64,000 nt of DNA from Zelopaecilomyces penicillatus (Eukaryota > Ascomycota > Sordariomycetes > Hypocreales > Pseudodiploosporaceae): NCBI GenBank assembly GCA_005765155.1, contig VCCP01000006.1:508501-572500 (forward strand), in the 5' to 3' direction. Of the stretch, positions 44,838 through 56,099 are shown one piece after another (position 1 is the stretch's first letter; each line of letters begins with the position of its first letter). The notes under the pieces were generated by a model, which was not told where the DNA came from, searched no databases, and saw only the letters and a list, made by a program, of their open reading frames with translations. A program made the position numbers and the translations under genes.

Positions 44838-45450
44838 AACTGATGAGGAAATGTGGTTACATGTTAGTATATCTGGGTAAGCCCAGTGTTTCCAGTTCTT
44901 CCCCTCCCTTGTCAGCTGAACTGCGTTCCAACAAGCGGCCTCTTTGCCCCATGCGCAAAGGTAAAGAAAGTGCCATCGGTTGTCTCAACATAGCTAAAAC
45001 AATACACAACCGCTGAGCGTTATTGCCGCGCTATTGGCTTTTGGGCTCTCTTGGCAGCAAACAATAGAGTTCTAGCCATGCGCCGCAATGCACAGCCTGC
45101 ACTGCCACTTGCAAGCGGAAACCTCAATGTTCCAGCTCGGACAGCTCTGCGTGGAAGGCTGCATCATGCATCAATGGGTTCGCCCAAGGCAGAAAAGTTC
45201 ACGGCAACTAATTGGAATCGTGACAATCTGCCGGGTGAGTCAACGAGGCGAAATAACGGCGTTTATGCTTTAAATCGTGCCTTCTATAATGAATTTACCT
45301 CCTCTGCACCTATGAACGTTAAAAGGCTATAAAGCCAGGTGCACATTAGATTTAGAAAACGAACAAGGGATTTCAATGAACATCATCGGCCAACAGGTAT
45401 CCTGCTTTAATACTTCTCTAAGACGCACACATCGCTGTTTAACACACACA
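44838..45450. other. Spacer between tRNA-Ala and the NADAR gene
   Basis: ORFs at 44813-45016 and 45051-45332 lack recognisable features. Probably the promoter of the NADAR gene. Confidence 0.5.
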
Positions 45451-46155
45451 ATGACTACCGCACCACTGTATTTCTGGAGAGAGACGCATCCAGAGACGGG
45501 ATGGCTTTCACAATGGTACAACTGCCCGTTTCGAGATGATAAAGACCCGAAAATTGTCTATGATACGGCTGAACAGTGAGTCTTTTCGCGACTCCTTCAT
45601 CTTCAAGATCCCACAACAGAAGATGCATGACTTGAAAATCGAGTTTATCAATCATGAGAAGCAACTGCTAACGGTTCATCTTCACCCCTCAGTTACATGA
45701 TGTACCAAAAGGCCCTGTTGTTTAAAGACCGCGCTGTCGCCGCCGAGATCCTCAAGACCGGCAACAACCCGCGCAAGATCAAAACCCTCGGCCGCAAAGT
45801 CTCCAACTTCTCCGAGGCAACGTGGGTCGCCAAACGCGACGAGATTGTGCGACACGGAAACGTGCTTAAATTTACCACGGCCGTCACCGAGGAAGGCTTT
45901 TGCATGGGGACATCCGCGAGCAAGACGGTGAAGCTGCCGCCGCTGGAGGGTTCGCTGCGGGAGATGCTGCTCCGCACAGGAGACAGGGAGATTGTAGAGG
46001 CGAGTCCGTATGATGCGATTTGGGGGATTGGGTTCACGGAGGCGAATGCGGAGGGGAATAAGGCCGAATGGGGGAAGAATCTGTTGGGTAAAGCGTTGAT
46101 GGAGGTGCGCAAGAAGTTTAGAGAGGAGGAGGAGGCCAAGAAGAATCAAGCATAA
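45451..46155 (+). CDS. NADAR-domain protein (YbiA-like ADP-ribose glycosidase fold)
   Basis: Exons 45451-45575 and 45693-46155 (195 aa), phase 2; the junction creates TAEHYMMYQKALLF, the most conserved NADAR motif, with E41 and H42. Other family blocks: YFWRETHPETGWLSQWYNCPF at the start and DAIWGIGF, EWGKNLLGKALMEVR at the end, ordered as in bacterial YbiA (about 160 aa). NADAR proteins are N-glycosidases; published members act on riboflavin-pathway intermediates or remove ADP-ribose from guanine in nucleic acid. Which applies here cannot be told. The C-terminal tail is a charged helix (REEEEAKKNQA). Convergent with DIM-5. Confidence 0.92.
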
Positions 46156-46393
46156 AAGCATCAAGCAGAGAGACGGTTTGGCTGCTTATAGCAGCTGTGT
46201 TATCATCATAGATTGTTAGGGACTGCTTCCTAGGGTAGGACTTTTGTTTGCAGGCAGATGTTCAATAACTTCTGCTAATGATCACAATCGCCAGAAGCAA
46301 TAAGACATGTTTAGTTCTGCATCTGATTCTTGAACCAGCATTTCCGTCTACTCATCCAACTTGTCTAGTTAAAAACACAGAAAACCGCACCAG

Positions 46394-47602
46394 CTACCAC
46401 AAGTAACCCCTACAATTAGGACTTCTACACAAGCACTTGGCCATCTCCCCACCATGTCCATCCAACTCCCCACCGTCATCCGTTACTCCATCCACATAGT
46501 CAAACGTAAGTTCCTGCCCGTGAGGTATGTCCTTTATCGCAAACAGTGCCAAGTCGTGGATATGCTTGTCAGCGTGGTCACCAACGCGGGCAAAGATGCG
46601 TAGGTTGGGGTCGCAGGAGTGGTTGATGAAGCGTGTGGGGCCGGAAATAAACTCGCCGTCTACTTCAAGAGGAGGTCCCTTGAGGCGAGGATCCAGGGAG
46701 TCTGGATTGGTAAACTTGTCGAGAGCGAACAGATATACGTCTTTGCGTTGGGATATGGTAGATGTGGCACGCCTACGGTCGGCCTCCGCAGAGGTTATGA
46801 TCTCGCCTAGGTATGTGTCCAAGAACTGCCCTTTCCGAATGGTCTCAGGGGAACGTACTCCTATGACCAGGCAGAGGAAAAGTCAGCTCTTATTCCATGA
46901 CGGATGATGATGATCAACTTCTTACCCCAGCCTCGATCCCCCGTTCGAAAGATTTGGAGTGGTACAGTGCGGCCCCGTTCGACAACGCTGTTGGGACAAT
47001 CTTCTGAACAAGAACAACCCGTATGGCATTCGTAGAGAGGTAATTTTGAGTCGAGAAGCCTAGATCGAAGCAATCCTGCCTTGACGCCGTGCGTGTGGTA
47101 GGCATAAACCTTTTTGCTTGCATCTTTCTCATCGTCATCGTCATCGTCATCTGAGTCCGAATCCTCTTCATCACCTAAATCCGCGAGACAGAGGCAACCC
47201 ATATACTGGCAGTCACCGTCGTCTTCGCATGTACAGCCGCTTCGGAAACTATCCTCGGCTGGCTCGACCCCCTGGCCCAGAACCATTTCGTTTATAAAGC
47301 GAAAATCCGGCGGTAAGACGGCGTCATCCACTTCATTGACCACAGTAACTGGCGTGGTTTTGTGATTGGGGAATGAACGCAGTTGGCACCAGTGACATAG
47401 TGCCTGCTCATCCTCATGTCCCTATGATCCCTTTAGCAACTGAGTTGCAAATCCTGTTTGATGCGGTGAAAGTGACGTGACGTGGGACAATAGAGCAAAA
47501 GCACCATTCTGACAGTGAATGGCCTCAGAGGCATCGAGTGTTGGAAGGTTCCCATACCGGCTTCCCATGGTAGTGAAAGTGCCTTGCTGTGGCGTCTTTC
47601 AT
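46394..47602 (-). CDS. Histone H3 lysine-9 methyltransferase of the DIM-5/KMT1 type
   Basis: Exons 47558-47602, 46926-47421 and 46394-46860 (335 aa), phases 0 and 1. The 15-codon first exon (MKDATARHFHYHGKP) leads into CHWCQLRSFPNH, equivalent to the N-terminus of Neurospora DIM-5. The pre-SET zinc cluster has CTCEDDGDC, CLCLAD, CHTGCSC and CPN; the SET domain has GWGVRSPETIRKGQF, YLGEII, RFINHSCDPN (cofactor) and ELTFDYV (catalytic Tyr); the post-SET has CLCRSPNCRG. This set gives H3K9 trimethylation, which in filamentous fungi directs heterochromatin and DNA methylation. A poly-Asp stretch (DSDDDDDDDEKD) enlarges the pre-SET loop. No chromodomain, as in DIM-5 and unlike Clr4. Confidence 0.94.
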
Positions 47603-49624
47603 GGCTCTGATATGGCGCAAAGAGCTGGTTCAGATGAGAGGAAAGTACTGAAAGCACGTAGCTGGATCTGCCTCTTCCAACGTTCACCTGTCTGTCACAC
47701 ACACGATATTTGTAAATTGATGTCAGAACACCTCGATACGTAGTTCATTGAATCAAACGAAATGGTAACACGAAAAAGAAAAGAAAAATGGCTCCCGCAA
47801 ATTTTAATGAAACTGCCACGTTGTTTGACTAGAGACCGTTTCCGTCGCCCAAATGGAGCGCGTCTGGAGGTGTCTGGAGGGTTCGGTGAGGTGGGGTTCG
47901 GACGCAGCTAGAGATGCCACCTCACCTCGGTGAGCCGGTGAACGGGTGGAGATGCCAAGCACACGGCGCTGTGGTGCTGTGGTGCATCAAACAATACCAC
48001 GACGGCTGTACCCTACATCAAAAGGGAAAAGCACTGACGAGCTACAACCACAGACGCTGTGCAACCGCCAAAGATGATTCCCGATGGTTCGGTCTTCCTT
48101 GAAGCAGGATGGAACCAATCGAACGCCTTTACCAGCCTGGACACACACCTGGAGGCGTCAGACACCTCGCTCACTGGGCTGCTGGTTGGTGGCGCCAAAC
48201 AATCAATCCTACGCAACAACCACTACAGAACCAATAACCTCCCTGCGTTTGCGGCTGGTCAACCGAAGTTGACCACGTAGGGGACCTATGACATGCATAG
48301 GGGGGAGATGAACGCCATTCTGTTAGTATAGTTGCTTTCATAGCAGAAAATATTCTTGTTTGAGCCTGTAACATGAAAACAAAAGATGATAATGAAAGCC
48401 GGAATCTACCATGATGCTGGTCGGTTGGAATGAGGCGGCAGCCAAGCGCCCGCCACAAAGCCCAGCTAAGGAACCCATAGCCCAAGTATAGATCAAGTAC
48501 ATGGCGTTGCGCCCTTTGGGCCACGGTACTACTACCTATGAACTCCAAGAAGTAATAATAAAACAAGGGGGATTAGATCACTCGATGTTGTGTCAGTCGG
48601 GTGCATCGTGTCCATGGAGTTCCATCATCATACCTACGATAATACGTGTTAGACGGCGACATGTGCGTTGCACCGTCTCCACTCCGAAGGACACGAGAGC
48701 CCTGCATGTACCCCACTGTCCGCCCGAGGCCGATAATGTACAGTGGTGTGCAGTGGTGTACCTCCCTATCTTTCCAGCGATACAGCCCTGTTGACGGGGG
48801 ATTGACAGCCTACAGCGGGCTGGCTGGCTGTCAAAATGCACCAAGCGCCGCGGCTAGTACAAGCTCCAGTGGATGTACAGCAGTACATCCATGCCATCAC
48901 CTGCATCTATGGACATCCCGAACAGCCTCCAGCCATGATTATGGATGGTGCTGTTCTGTACCTACTGACCACTCCTCCACAGCACCACAATCGCACCACC
49001 CGCCACAACGACTTCCCCCCCCTTCTCTCTGGTCTCTTCTTCTCCTTTTGGAGTATTACCCTCGAAGATAACGTCGCTCTCCGTTACCTCTTCACTGAGT
49101 GTCTTCGGTTTTCTATTTCCGTCCTCGCTACGGTTTCTCCTGTTCAATACGTTCAGCCCGCTTCTTTTCGTTCAGTTGCCCTCCAGGGCGCTCCAAACGA
49201 CGACTGCGCCAGCTCGACAAATCATAACGCGGCGACTGACTCTCAACGACTCAACTCAGCCCACGTCCGGCTGCAGTTCTCTTAACAATCCCATTTCGAA
49301 GGAATCTGGCTCTTTGCCACAGTATAGCGCCCAACACTGCATCATAACGTCTAGCGTCGCCATCTCGACCTGATCAAGCGGACGTCGTAGCGCACATCAT
49401 CGGCTTTCCTCTGTGACCAGTTTAGGAGTATCTGGAGTCTCAGCGTCAGATTCTTATCCAACTAGGGACTATAACTGGGTACCAACGTCTGGGGGTCACT
49501 CTGGCGACCAGAGCCAGAGCTGGCATGGCGTTGGGCATCATTGCGACCGTCACCACTCGTTTGAGGCGAGCTTTCTCTTTGTTCGCTGGCCGAAGCATAG
49601 TTTGATTGACATAAACCGCCCACA
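47603..49624. other. 2-kb divergent promoter region of DIM-5 and the UBTD-like gene
   Basis: No supported gene. TGTGGTG/TGCAGTGG phrases near 47970-47985 and 48741-48756 and pyrimidine-rich sequence near 49015-49085 are seen. The part from about 48960 is likely a long 5' UTR of the UBTD-like gene; several short upstream ORFs are possible. Confidence 0.5.
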
Positions 49625-50632
49625 ATGGTATGTTTCGCCTCTCTACTACCTACCACCTGTTCACACAGTTTGGCCATTTCCCAAAACCAAAAACTCACAT
49701 TCCAACAGGGTTGCTGCTTCTCCCAACCTGCGGGGCCGAACTCGCCATACCCCGGTGGCGCTCCCGACGCATCTACTCGCTCCCCCAACCCTACCCAACC
49801 CGAGAATAACCAATCTGGCTACCAATCCAGCTCGAGTCGGCGACGCCGCCGAGACCCTGGGCCACTCGACCAACACATCAACAGACCCCTACGGCGCCAT
49901 ATCTGGACATCTGAACGTAGACGGTGGACAAGGCGCCAGCTTGATAGGGAGAGAGCAGAGTTCTTTGATACCCGAGTCACTGGCCGGTCAGAGATCTGGC
50001 AGACTATTCACGCCGCCCTGCAGGTGCTTTGGGACCCCGCTTCTGACGATTCTCAGGACGAAGGGGAGGGTGGACTTGCTACAGCGCAGAGCATCATAGA
50101 TGCCGCAGAGATATCTCTGCCCACTGGTAATCTCGTTAATGGGGCCTACGACCCCCTGGGCAACCTATACCCGCTTCCAGAGTGGGTGGTGTCTGATCCG
50201 CAGAATTTAATGGAAGACGACGGTGATGCCAAGGGAACTGTGGAGGACCCCATTATCGAAGATGACGGCGCTGTTCTAGCAGATGCTGAGAGGAGAAGAG
50301 AAGAGAAAGGAAAGGCTGTTGTTGATGCCAAAACGCAAGTTACCTTGCGAGCGCGACTCAGTGAGAATGGACGAGATATCCAGGTCCTTGTGAACAAATC
50401 CGACAGTGTAAAGAAGGTCATAAGGAAGATTTCTGAAGCGGCAGCTGTAAGTCCAAAAGCCATTTTCAGCAGGCTCCTTCTCACATAGTCATACTAATCT
50501 GTCCGAACGCAGCTCGGCCCAACAAAGAAGATTCGTCTGGCATACATGGGCAAAATCCTAAAGGAGAACGCTTCCCTAGAGTCACAAGGATGGCAGAGTG
50601 GCCATATTGTTAATGCCCTTGTCTTTGGCTAG
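49625..50632 (+). CDS. Ubiquitin-domain protein of the UBTD1/2 (DC-UbP) family
   Basis: Exons 49625-49627, 49709-50446 and 50513-50632 (286 aa), phases 0 and 0. The first exon is only the ATG; splicing yields MGCCFSQPAG, a strong N-myristoylation plus palmitoylation signal kept in fungal relatives. The central domain (about 60-170) has the DC-UbP N-terminal signature: RRRWTRRQLDRERAEFFDTR, EIWQTIHAALQVLW, AQSIIDAAEISLPTG, DPLGNLYPLPEWVVSDP. A ubiquitin-like domain follows (TLRARLSENGRDIQVLVN, LAYMGKILKENASLE). UBTD proteins bind UBE2D conjugating enzymes. Intron 1 (81 bases, GTATGT...CAG) is open in frame, so its retention would change only the N-terminus. Gene call is firm; membrane anchoring is inferred. 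Confidence 0.9.
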
Positions 50633-51743
50633 CGGTTCTTTCCTTTTCTTCTTATTTTTTTTTCTTTCTTATAATCCTAATTGCCTACTTTCCAGAGCCC
50701 TACAGAATCCGCTGAAGGCGTTTTCTTCTGGGATTTACCTTGCAACAAGGGGAGGGGGGTTGTTTGCTTGGATATACCCATGTTCAACGATCGATTTACT
50801 TGTTTTGGCAAGCTGGGTTGTTTTTTAGTTGCAGAATTACCTGCATGCGACCCCAATTCTCGATGGCTTATTCTCAGAGAGCAAAAAAGAAGGAAACGTA
50901 TATGACGCTTTCTTTGAGGCACGACTGCTTTGTTCTCATAAGCCTTACACCCCTCATCTTCCTATCCCCATTCAACCCTAACTGTCTGGATAAAATACCC
51001 ACAATCCTCTTTTTCTTCTACGTCCGTTTCTGTTTTCTTGCAACTGCCACTTTTGCGACGGAGTCTTTGAAGTTTGCGGGAGCATTTGGCGTAATACGTT
51101 TCGCTGGCCGAGCCTCCCCCCCTGTTTTCTCTTAATCTTCTTCCCTCATTTTCCTCTGCTATTTTTCTTTTAGTAGAGGAGAATCTGCATGGCATCTACT
51201 GCTTTGCTAATACCCGAAGATGGACGTGGATGTGATGTATATACCACTCATCAAGTCAAGAAGCGATGAATATCAAAGATGGAACGAATTTTAATTTTTC
51301 TTGGTTTTATAAAAATAAGAAGATATAAATGGAATATTCATCAACTCTCAATTGCGTTTCCTCGTCTCATCATCTAGCTGGCCTCGGATACATGGGCAAC
51401 ACCAGCCACATTTACCCGTGTAGCCCAATTTTGTGGGGGGAGATTGACATCTATCAGCTTAGCATGCCAAGACAAAAATATGACTGCCCCTCTACCAACG
51501 TGCCTCTCTTCCTTACATCCTTTTTTGCAGTGATCAAAAGGGCAAAACAGGCCGTCATTAACCCATCAATGTTTCCATCCCGGTGCCTTAGCCCTCCCTG
51601 ACTCCGCTTCCATCAAAGTTAATCATAACAACCGGGAACATGCTCCTTTTGCTTGTCGGTGCTGATCCGCGGGCAAGACCGCCAAATAATTCTTTTGCTC
51701 AGGGTTGACGAAATTTGGATTATATTTCACTACCCCAAGTAAC
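50633..51743. other. Spacer between convergent genes
   Basis: 3' UTRs of the UBTD-like and beta-COP genes, T-rich on the left. ORFs on both strands (50740-51135, 50677-50922) lack similarity. No supported gene. Confidence 0.5.
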
Positions 51744-54700
51744 CTATGCTGACGTGCCAATTTTGTTGAGACCCTTCAATGAGCCAAGGCTGAGAGCCAG
51801 GCCCTGGGATCTGCTTCTTATCCGCACGAAACCGGTGATAGGCCCGTCCTCTCCCTCCTTTTCTATACTCAGGTTGGCTAGAGCATCCTCGCCTGTTGCA
51901 CTCTACGTTAGCATAGTGATCTCATGTGATGAATTTGTCTACCAGTAGTGGCTGGCTGGGAGGGGTCAGTAAATAGTTGGGCAAGCTTACCGAAAACGCT
52001 GCGAGCGTATAGATTGGCACTTAGGAACTGGCAGTCTCCCTTCAGACTTGCTTCAGGGGTCAGGCAGTTCATGTTTGTGCAGGCCATCAGTTGGTCCAGG
52101 AATTCACGAAGCGACTTGGCCTTGGAGTTGATGTTAACCTTGTTCTCCCACTCAAACTCCGTCCACATGGTACGGAACTGTGTCTCTGTGCAGGTAGCGG
52201 GCTGAATATAGTCCATAATATCAACATGAAGGTCGTTCAAAATGACAACATTGGTATCGGTTGAGTGAGCTCCGTCGTAGACCACATTGCCAAAGATGAC
52301 GCCGGTATCGGTTGAAGAAACCTTGATGGTGCACTGGACGTTGTGGAAGTCGTGTGGAGCAAGGTTCTGCGTCGTTGGTCGCTCTACAACCTTAAGATCA
52401 CCCAGTGTCGCAAACTCCACAGACAAGTTCTGGAGTGTTTCTGTCGTCTGATTGACCAGCAGCACGTCAAGGACGATGTCGAACTGATGGACCTTGACAT
52501 AGGCCTCAGCATAGACGGGATCGGAGAATCCTGTCAGTTGAACCACGCGGCTGAGTTTGGAGCTGAGATCTTCCGTAGCGCCCTCGCCTCCCGTTGCCTT
52601 CTCCAGATCCAATTCGATACCATCGAGACCATCAGTAGCATTCTTCTTTGATAGTTGGCGGATTTGAACCACGTCATCAACCTGCACCGCAGTCTTCGCC
52701 TTCTCATGCGCTTCCTTAGCGGCACGTTTCTTCTCCTCTACCTGTACCATGGCACGGAAAGCCTTGCGGGTATCCTCCAACCACACTGTCTCAAGCTCCT
52801 TCTTCTCGGTGAATGCAGCTAGCGAGCGCACACATGCCATGATACGGTCGACGGAGTCCTCATCTATTGGTGCCTTGGCAAACTGAGACTGGCCGACGCG
52901 GAGGATGGAAATCATGATGAGCATAGCCTCTGCTCTCAAAGCATTCCCTCGTGCCTTGTCAGCAGAGATATCGGAATGTCGCATGACCAACTTGACTAGA
53001 GTCGACGAAAGCACAGTTGCTAGATAATAATCTCCGTCAAGAATGAGTTGTCGCAGAGGCGGCTTGGAGGCAGCCTTGACGGCTTCCAGCTTGGCCGTGG
53101 CAGTTGATTGACTCGTGAGCGCAGTCTCTGTCGCGTATGTTCCGTCGGCAAGCACTCTTCGAGATCCGCTTGGTGCTGCTGGCTTGGAGCTGCCATTAAC
53201 CTGCTCCTCTGTCTTCTCGTCATCGTCCTGTGCCTCCAAAAGACGCTGTTCTGATGCAACAATAGGGATCTCGCCTAGACTGGCACGTATCCGCTTCCAG
53301 GCGTCTCGAATATCCTTCTCCTCCAGAGAGTATTCACCAATAATCCACAAAATCCCCCTGTAGACCTTGCCAGCCCGGACTTCGCCCAGTGTTGCGACCA
53401 GACGACTAACAATAGTTGTTCGAAGATTGGGGAATTTTTCAACAACTTCCTTGACAAAGTTGATAACATCGACAGCCGATGCATTGGTGAAGTCGGAGAT
53501 AAAGTCCATGAGAAGCTCGACTACGCTTGCAGCAACTTCTGAGAACTTGATGGCGCACTGATGGATAGAGTGGATCAGGAGCGAACGATACTCGGCATTT
53601 TTCTCATACTCTTGGTCCACAGTTTTAGATAGCTCCTTCTTGAGAAGGAGAACAACTTCCTCGACATTTTTGCTAGTGACCATCTCGAGGGCCAGTTCGA
53701 GAGCCTTCCTGCGAACGTCAATATCTGTGCTGGAAAGCACGCGAAGAATTTCCATTGTCAGGTCGTCCAAGACGCCCTCATTTCGTCTACGAAGCTGGTC
53801 AACCCGGCCAAGCACAATAAGCTTGACATTGTTATCTGCCTCCTTGATGCTCAGCTCAATGAACTTAGCGGCGGCGGCCTTGACTGCAACGGGGTTGTTT
53901 GTCAGCGCCGTCAAGGACGATGCCGCTTCATACACAACAGTGGAGGCACCAGCTTCTAATAAGTCAAAGATTAACCTCAAATACCGGGCCTGAATATTGC
54001 AATTAGCCATAGACCATGAATACACACACGTCAGTCACATTACGCAACCCACCTTGTTCTGCGAGTTTTGGACCGCATCCTTGCGGATAAACTCTAGCTC
54101 AACTAGCTGCAATAGCTCCTCAGCGTTGGGGATCCCATCAAAAACGGAGCTCAGATACTGGAGCGCGGCATCATGGTTAATACTAGCAAGAGCTGCAAAA
54201 GCATTCCGCTTGCAGGTAGCATCAGTCTCTCCCTCCAAAAAGGTTGCAATGAGCTCTGCAGCATCGGGGATGAGAGACGGCGAGTGGAGAAAGATGCAGG
54301 AAACTGCGAAGACTGCATTCTTTCGGACGTATGCATGGCGATGTTCGAGACAAGATCGCGCCGAGGATAGAAGTGGTTCAATAAGCTCTGGCTCTCGCAG
54401 CTTGCAGAGGAATCGCAACGTGTTACCCCGAATGTATTCGTTAGGATGCTGTAAGTCGTTTCGAATACCATTGCTGAAATCGGTGTTAGCTGCTTTCAGC
54501 AGACAGCCCCTACGTATGTGGGGTCTTATAATCGACCTACCAAACTAAAATCATCTCTTGCTTGAGCTTCCCGCTGGCATCCAGCTTGGGACAGATCTCG
54601 TAATAGAAGTAGAGGAGCTTCTTGAGTGGCTTATACTTGGACGGCATGACAAATCGGATAATGTGCATGAGCAGTGTCGGCATCGGGTCGCCGTTGAGCA

Positions 54701-54845
54701 TGATGGTCAAGATATGCTTCATGGTGTCGACTTTGGACTCATCCGTGCCCTTTTCCAGCTGCATGCGCAGGTCGGAGACGGAGGGCACATCAGAGGCATT
54801 GTCCTGGTGCACCAGGCTGTAGGTGCTTTCGAGAAATCCAGACAT
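51744..54845 (-). CDS. Coatomer subunit beta (beta-COP, Sec26)
   Basis: Exons 54541-54845, 54053-54473, 51991-53989 and 51744-51892 (957 aa), phases 2, 0 and 1. Beta-COP is part of the COPI coat F-subcomplex for Golgi-to-ER vesicles. The N-terminal adaptin-like HEAT solenoid is clear (MSGFLESTYSLVHQDN, HPNEYIRGNTLRFLCKLREP, QNKARYLRLIFDLLEAGA), then a linker with low complexity near 290-330, then the appendage: FSDPVYAEAYVKVHQFDIVLDV, VVYDG, DIMDYIQPA. The last exon (EDALANLSIEKEGEDGPITG...) gives the conserved C-terminus; without it the frame would end in an intron-derived tail. Length equals the family norm. Donor of intron 2 is GTGGGT, weaker than usual. Confidence 0.93.
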
Positions 54846-55391
54846 CTTGCGCCGTTGATGAGCTCCGACAGAAGGACTCGAAGGTTTGTATGACAAGAGA
54901 GGGCCAGTCGGCGGTGGGGGTAATAGGGGTTTCGAGGACTAAGTGGGAGAAGCTGCGGGCAGCCAACTTCAAGAATCGGAGGAAGAAAAGTTGCGCACCA
55001 GAGCCATTAGCTGAAAGGTCGCAATAGCACCAATTCCGGATCCGAAGCTGCCAGAGTCACCGGCAAGTATCTGGTTAACTAGGCCGTCTCCGTTGGGCAA
55101 CTTCAACATTCAATGGAGATCTGGCTATAGCGATGCCGCCGCCCACTGGAACAGGTGGCACTAAGCGAAGCCGTGCGATATGGACCGTCACGTGCACCTG
55201 GTTGCGCATAGCTGGTATTGTGGTCCTCCAAAAGGCCACCAGGGGGCACACCGCTTTAGTTCTGCCGTGCCCCACCATTTGCGGACTGTGAAGCTGGAGG
55301 CGGGATTCGACAATTCGACAACCCAGTCTGGCGTAGTGGACGGAAGCTTTTCTGTAAGAGCTGGAGAAGTATTATTGCAGCAACAGCAAAC
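54846..55391. promoter_or_regulatory. Divergent promoter region of beta-COP and Mago genes
   Basis: 546 bases between two head-to-head start codons; no coding potential. No individual site is claimed. Confidence 0.5.
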
Positions 55392-56099
55392 ATGGCAGCT
55401 CCTAACGACCAGTTTTATATCCGGTACTAGTAAGTGACGTCTCTAGATTTTCGGTATGCCTATCATGTCAGTATCTAACCCAACCGCTAGCTCTGGGCAT
55501 ATGGGTAGATTCGGGCATGAGTTTCTAGGTACATTTTTCACCAAATCATGGCCCGCTGAATATTACAGGACCTGACAGTTTGGGCTTTCTTACACAGAAT
55601 TTGACTTCCGGGTCGTTGGCGATGGGCGCAGTGCGGTGGCACGATACGCAAACAATTCGAATTACAGAAATGATAGCCTGATTCGCAAAGAAAGTAGGAA
55701 GCGTAACACACCACCACCACTGGGAGATGACTTGGCTGATGGGTAGATTTTCAGTGTGTGTGAGCTCCACCATTGTCGACGAGATCAAGCGCATCATCAA
55801 ATCGAGCGAGATCATCAAAGAAGACGACTCCAAATGGCCTCAGAAGAACAAGGATGGCAGGCAGGAGCTTGAGATTAGGTTGGGAAGCGACCACATCTCA
55901 TTCGAGGTTTGTTGATGCCACGATGCATAACGACCTCACAACACTGACATGTCTGTAGACGGCTAAAATAGGATCACTGGTTGACGTGACCGAGTCGGCC
56001 GACCCCGAAGGTCTTCGAGTGTTTTACTATCTTGTTCAGGACCTGAAAGCCCTTGTCTTCAGTTTGATTGCGCTTCACTTCAAGATCAAGCCAATTTGA
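55392..56099 (+). CDS. Mago nashi, exon junction complex core protein
   Basis: Five exons: 55392-55429, 55491-55528, 55598-55693, 55755-55906 and 55959-56099 (154 aa), phases 2, 1, 1 and 0. Mago pairs with Y14 (RBM8) in the exon junction complex on spliced mRNA. Nearly every conserved block is visible: GHMGRFGHEFLEFDFR, RYANNSNYRNDSLIRKE, ELEIRLGSDHISFE, AKIGSLVDV, DPEGLRVFYYLVQDLK and the terminal LHFKIKPI. The donor at 55694 (GTAGGA) is weak. In this gene even two 38-base exons must be spliced correctly, and no long ORF covers it, so similarity settles the model. The Y14 partner is not in the window. Confidence 0.95.
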
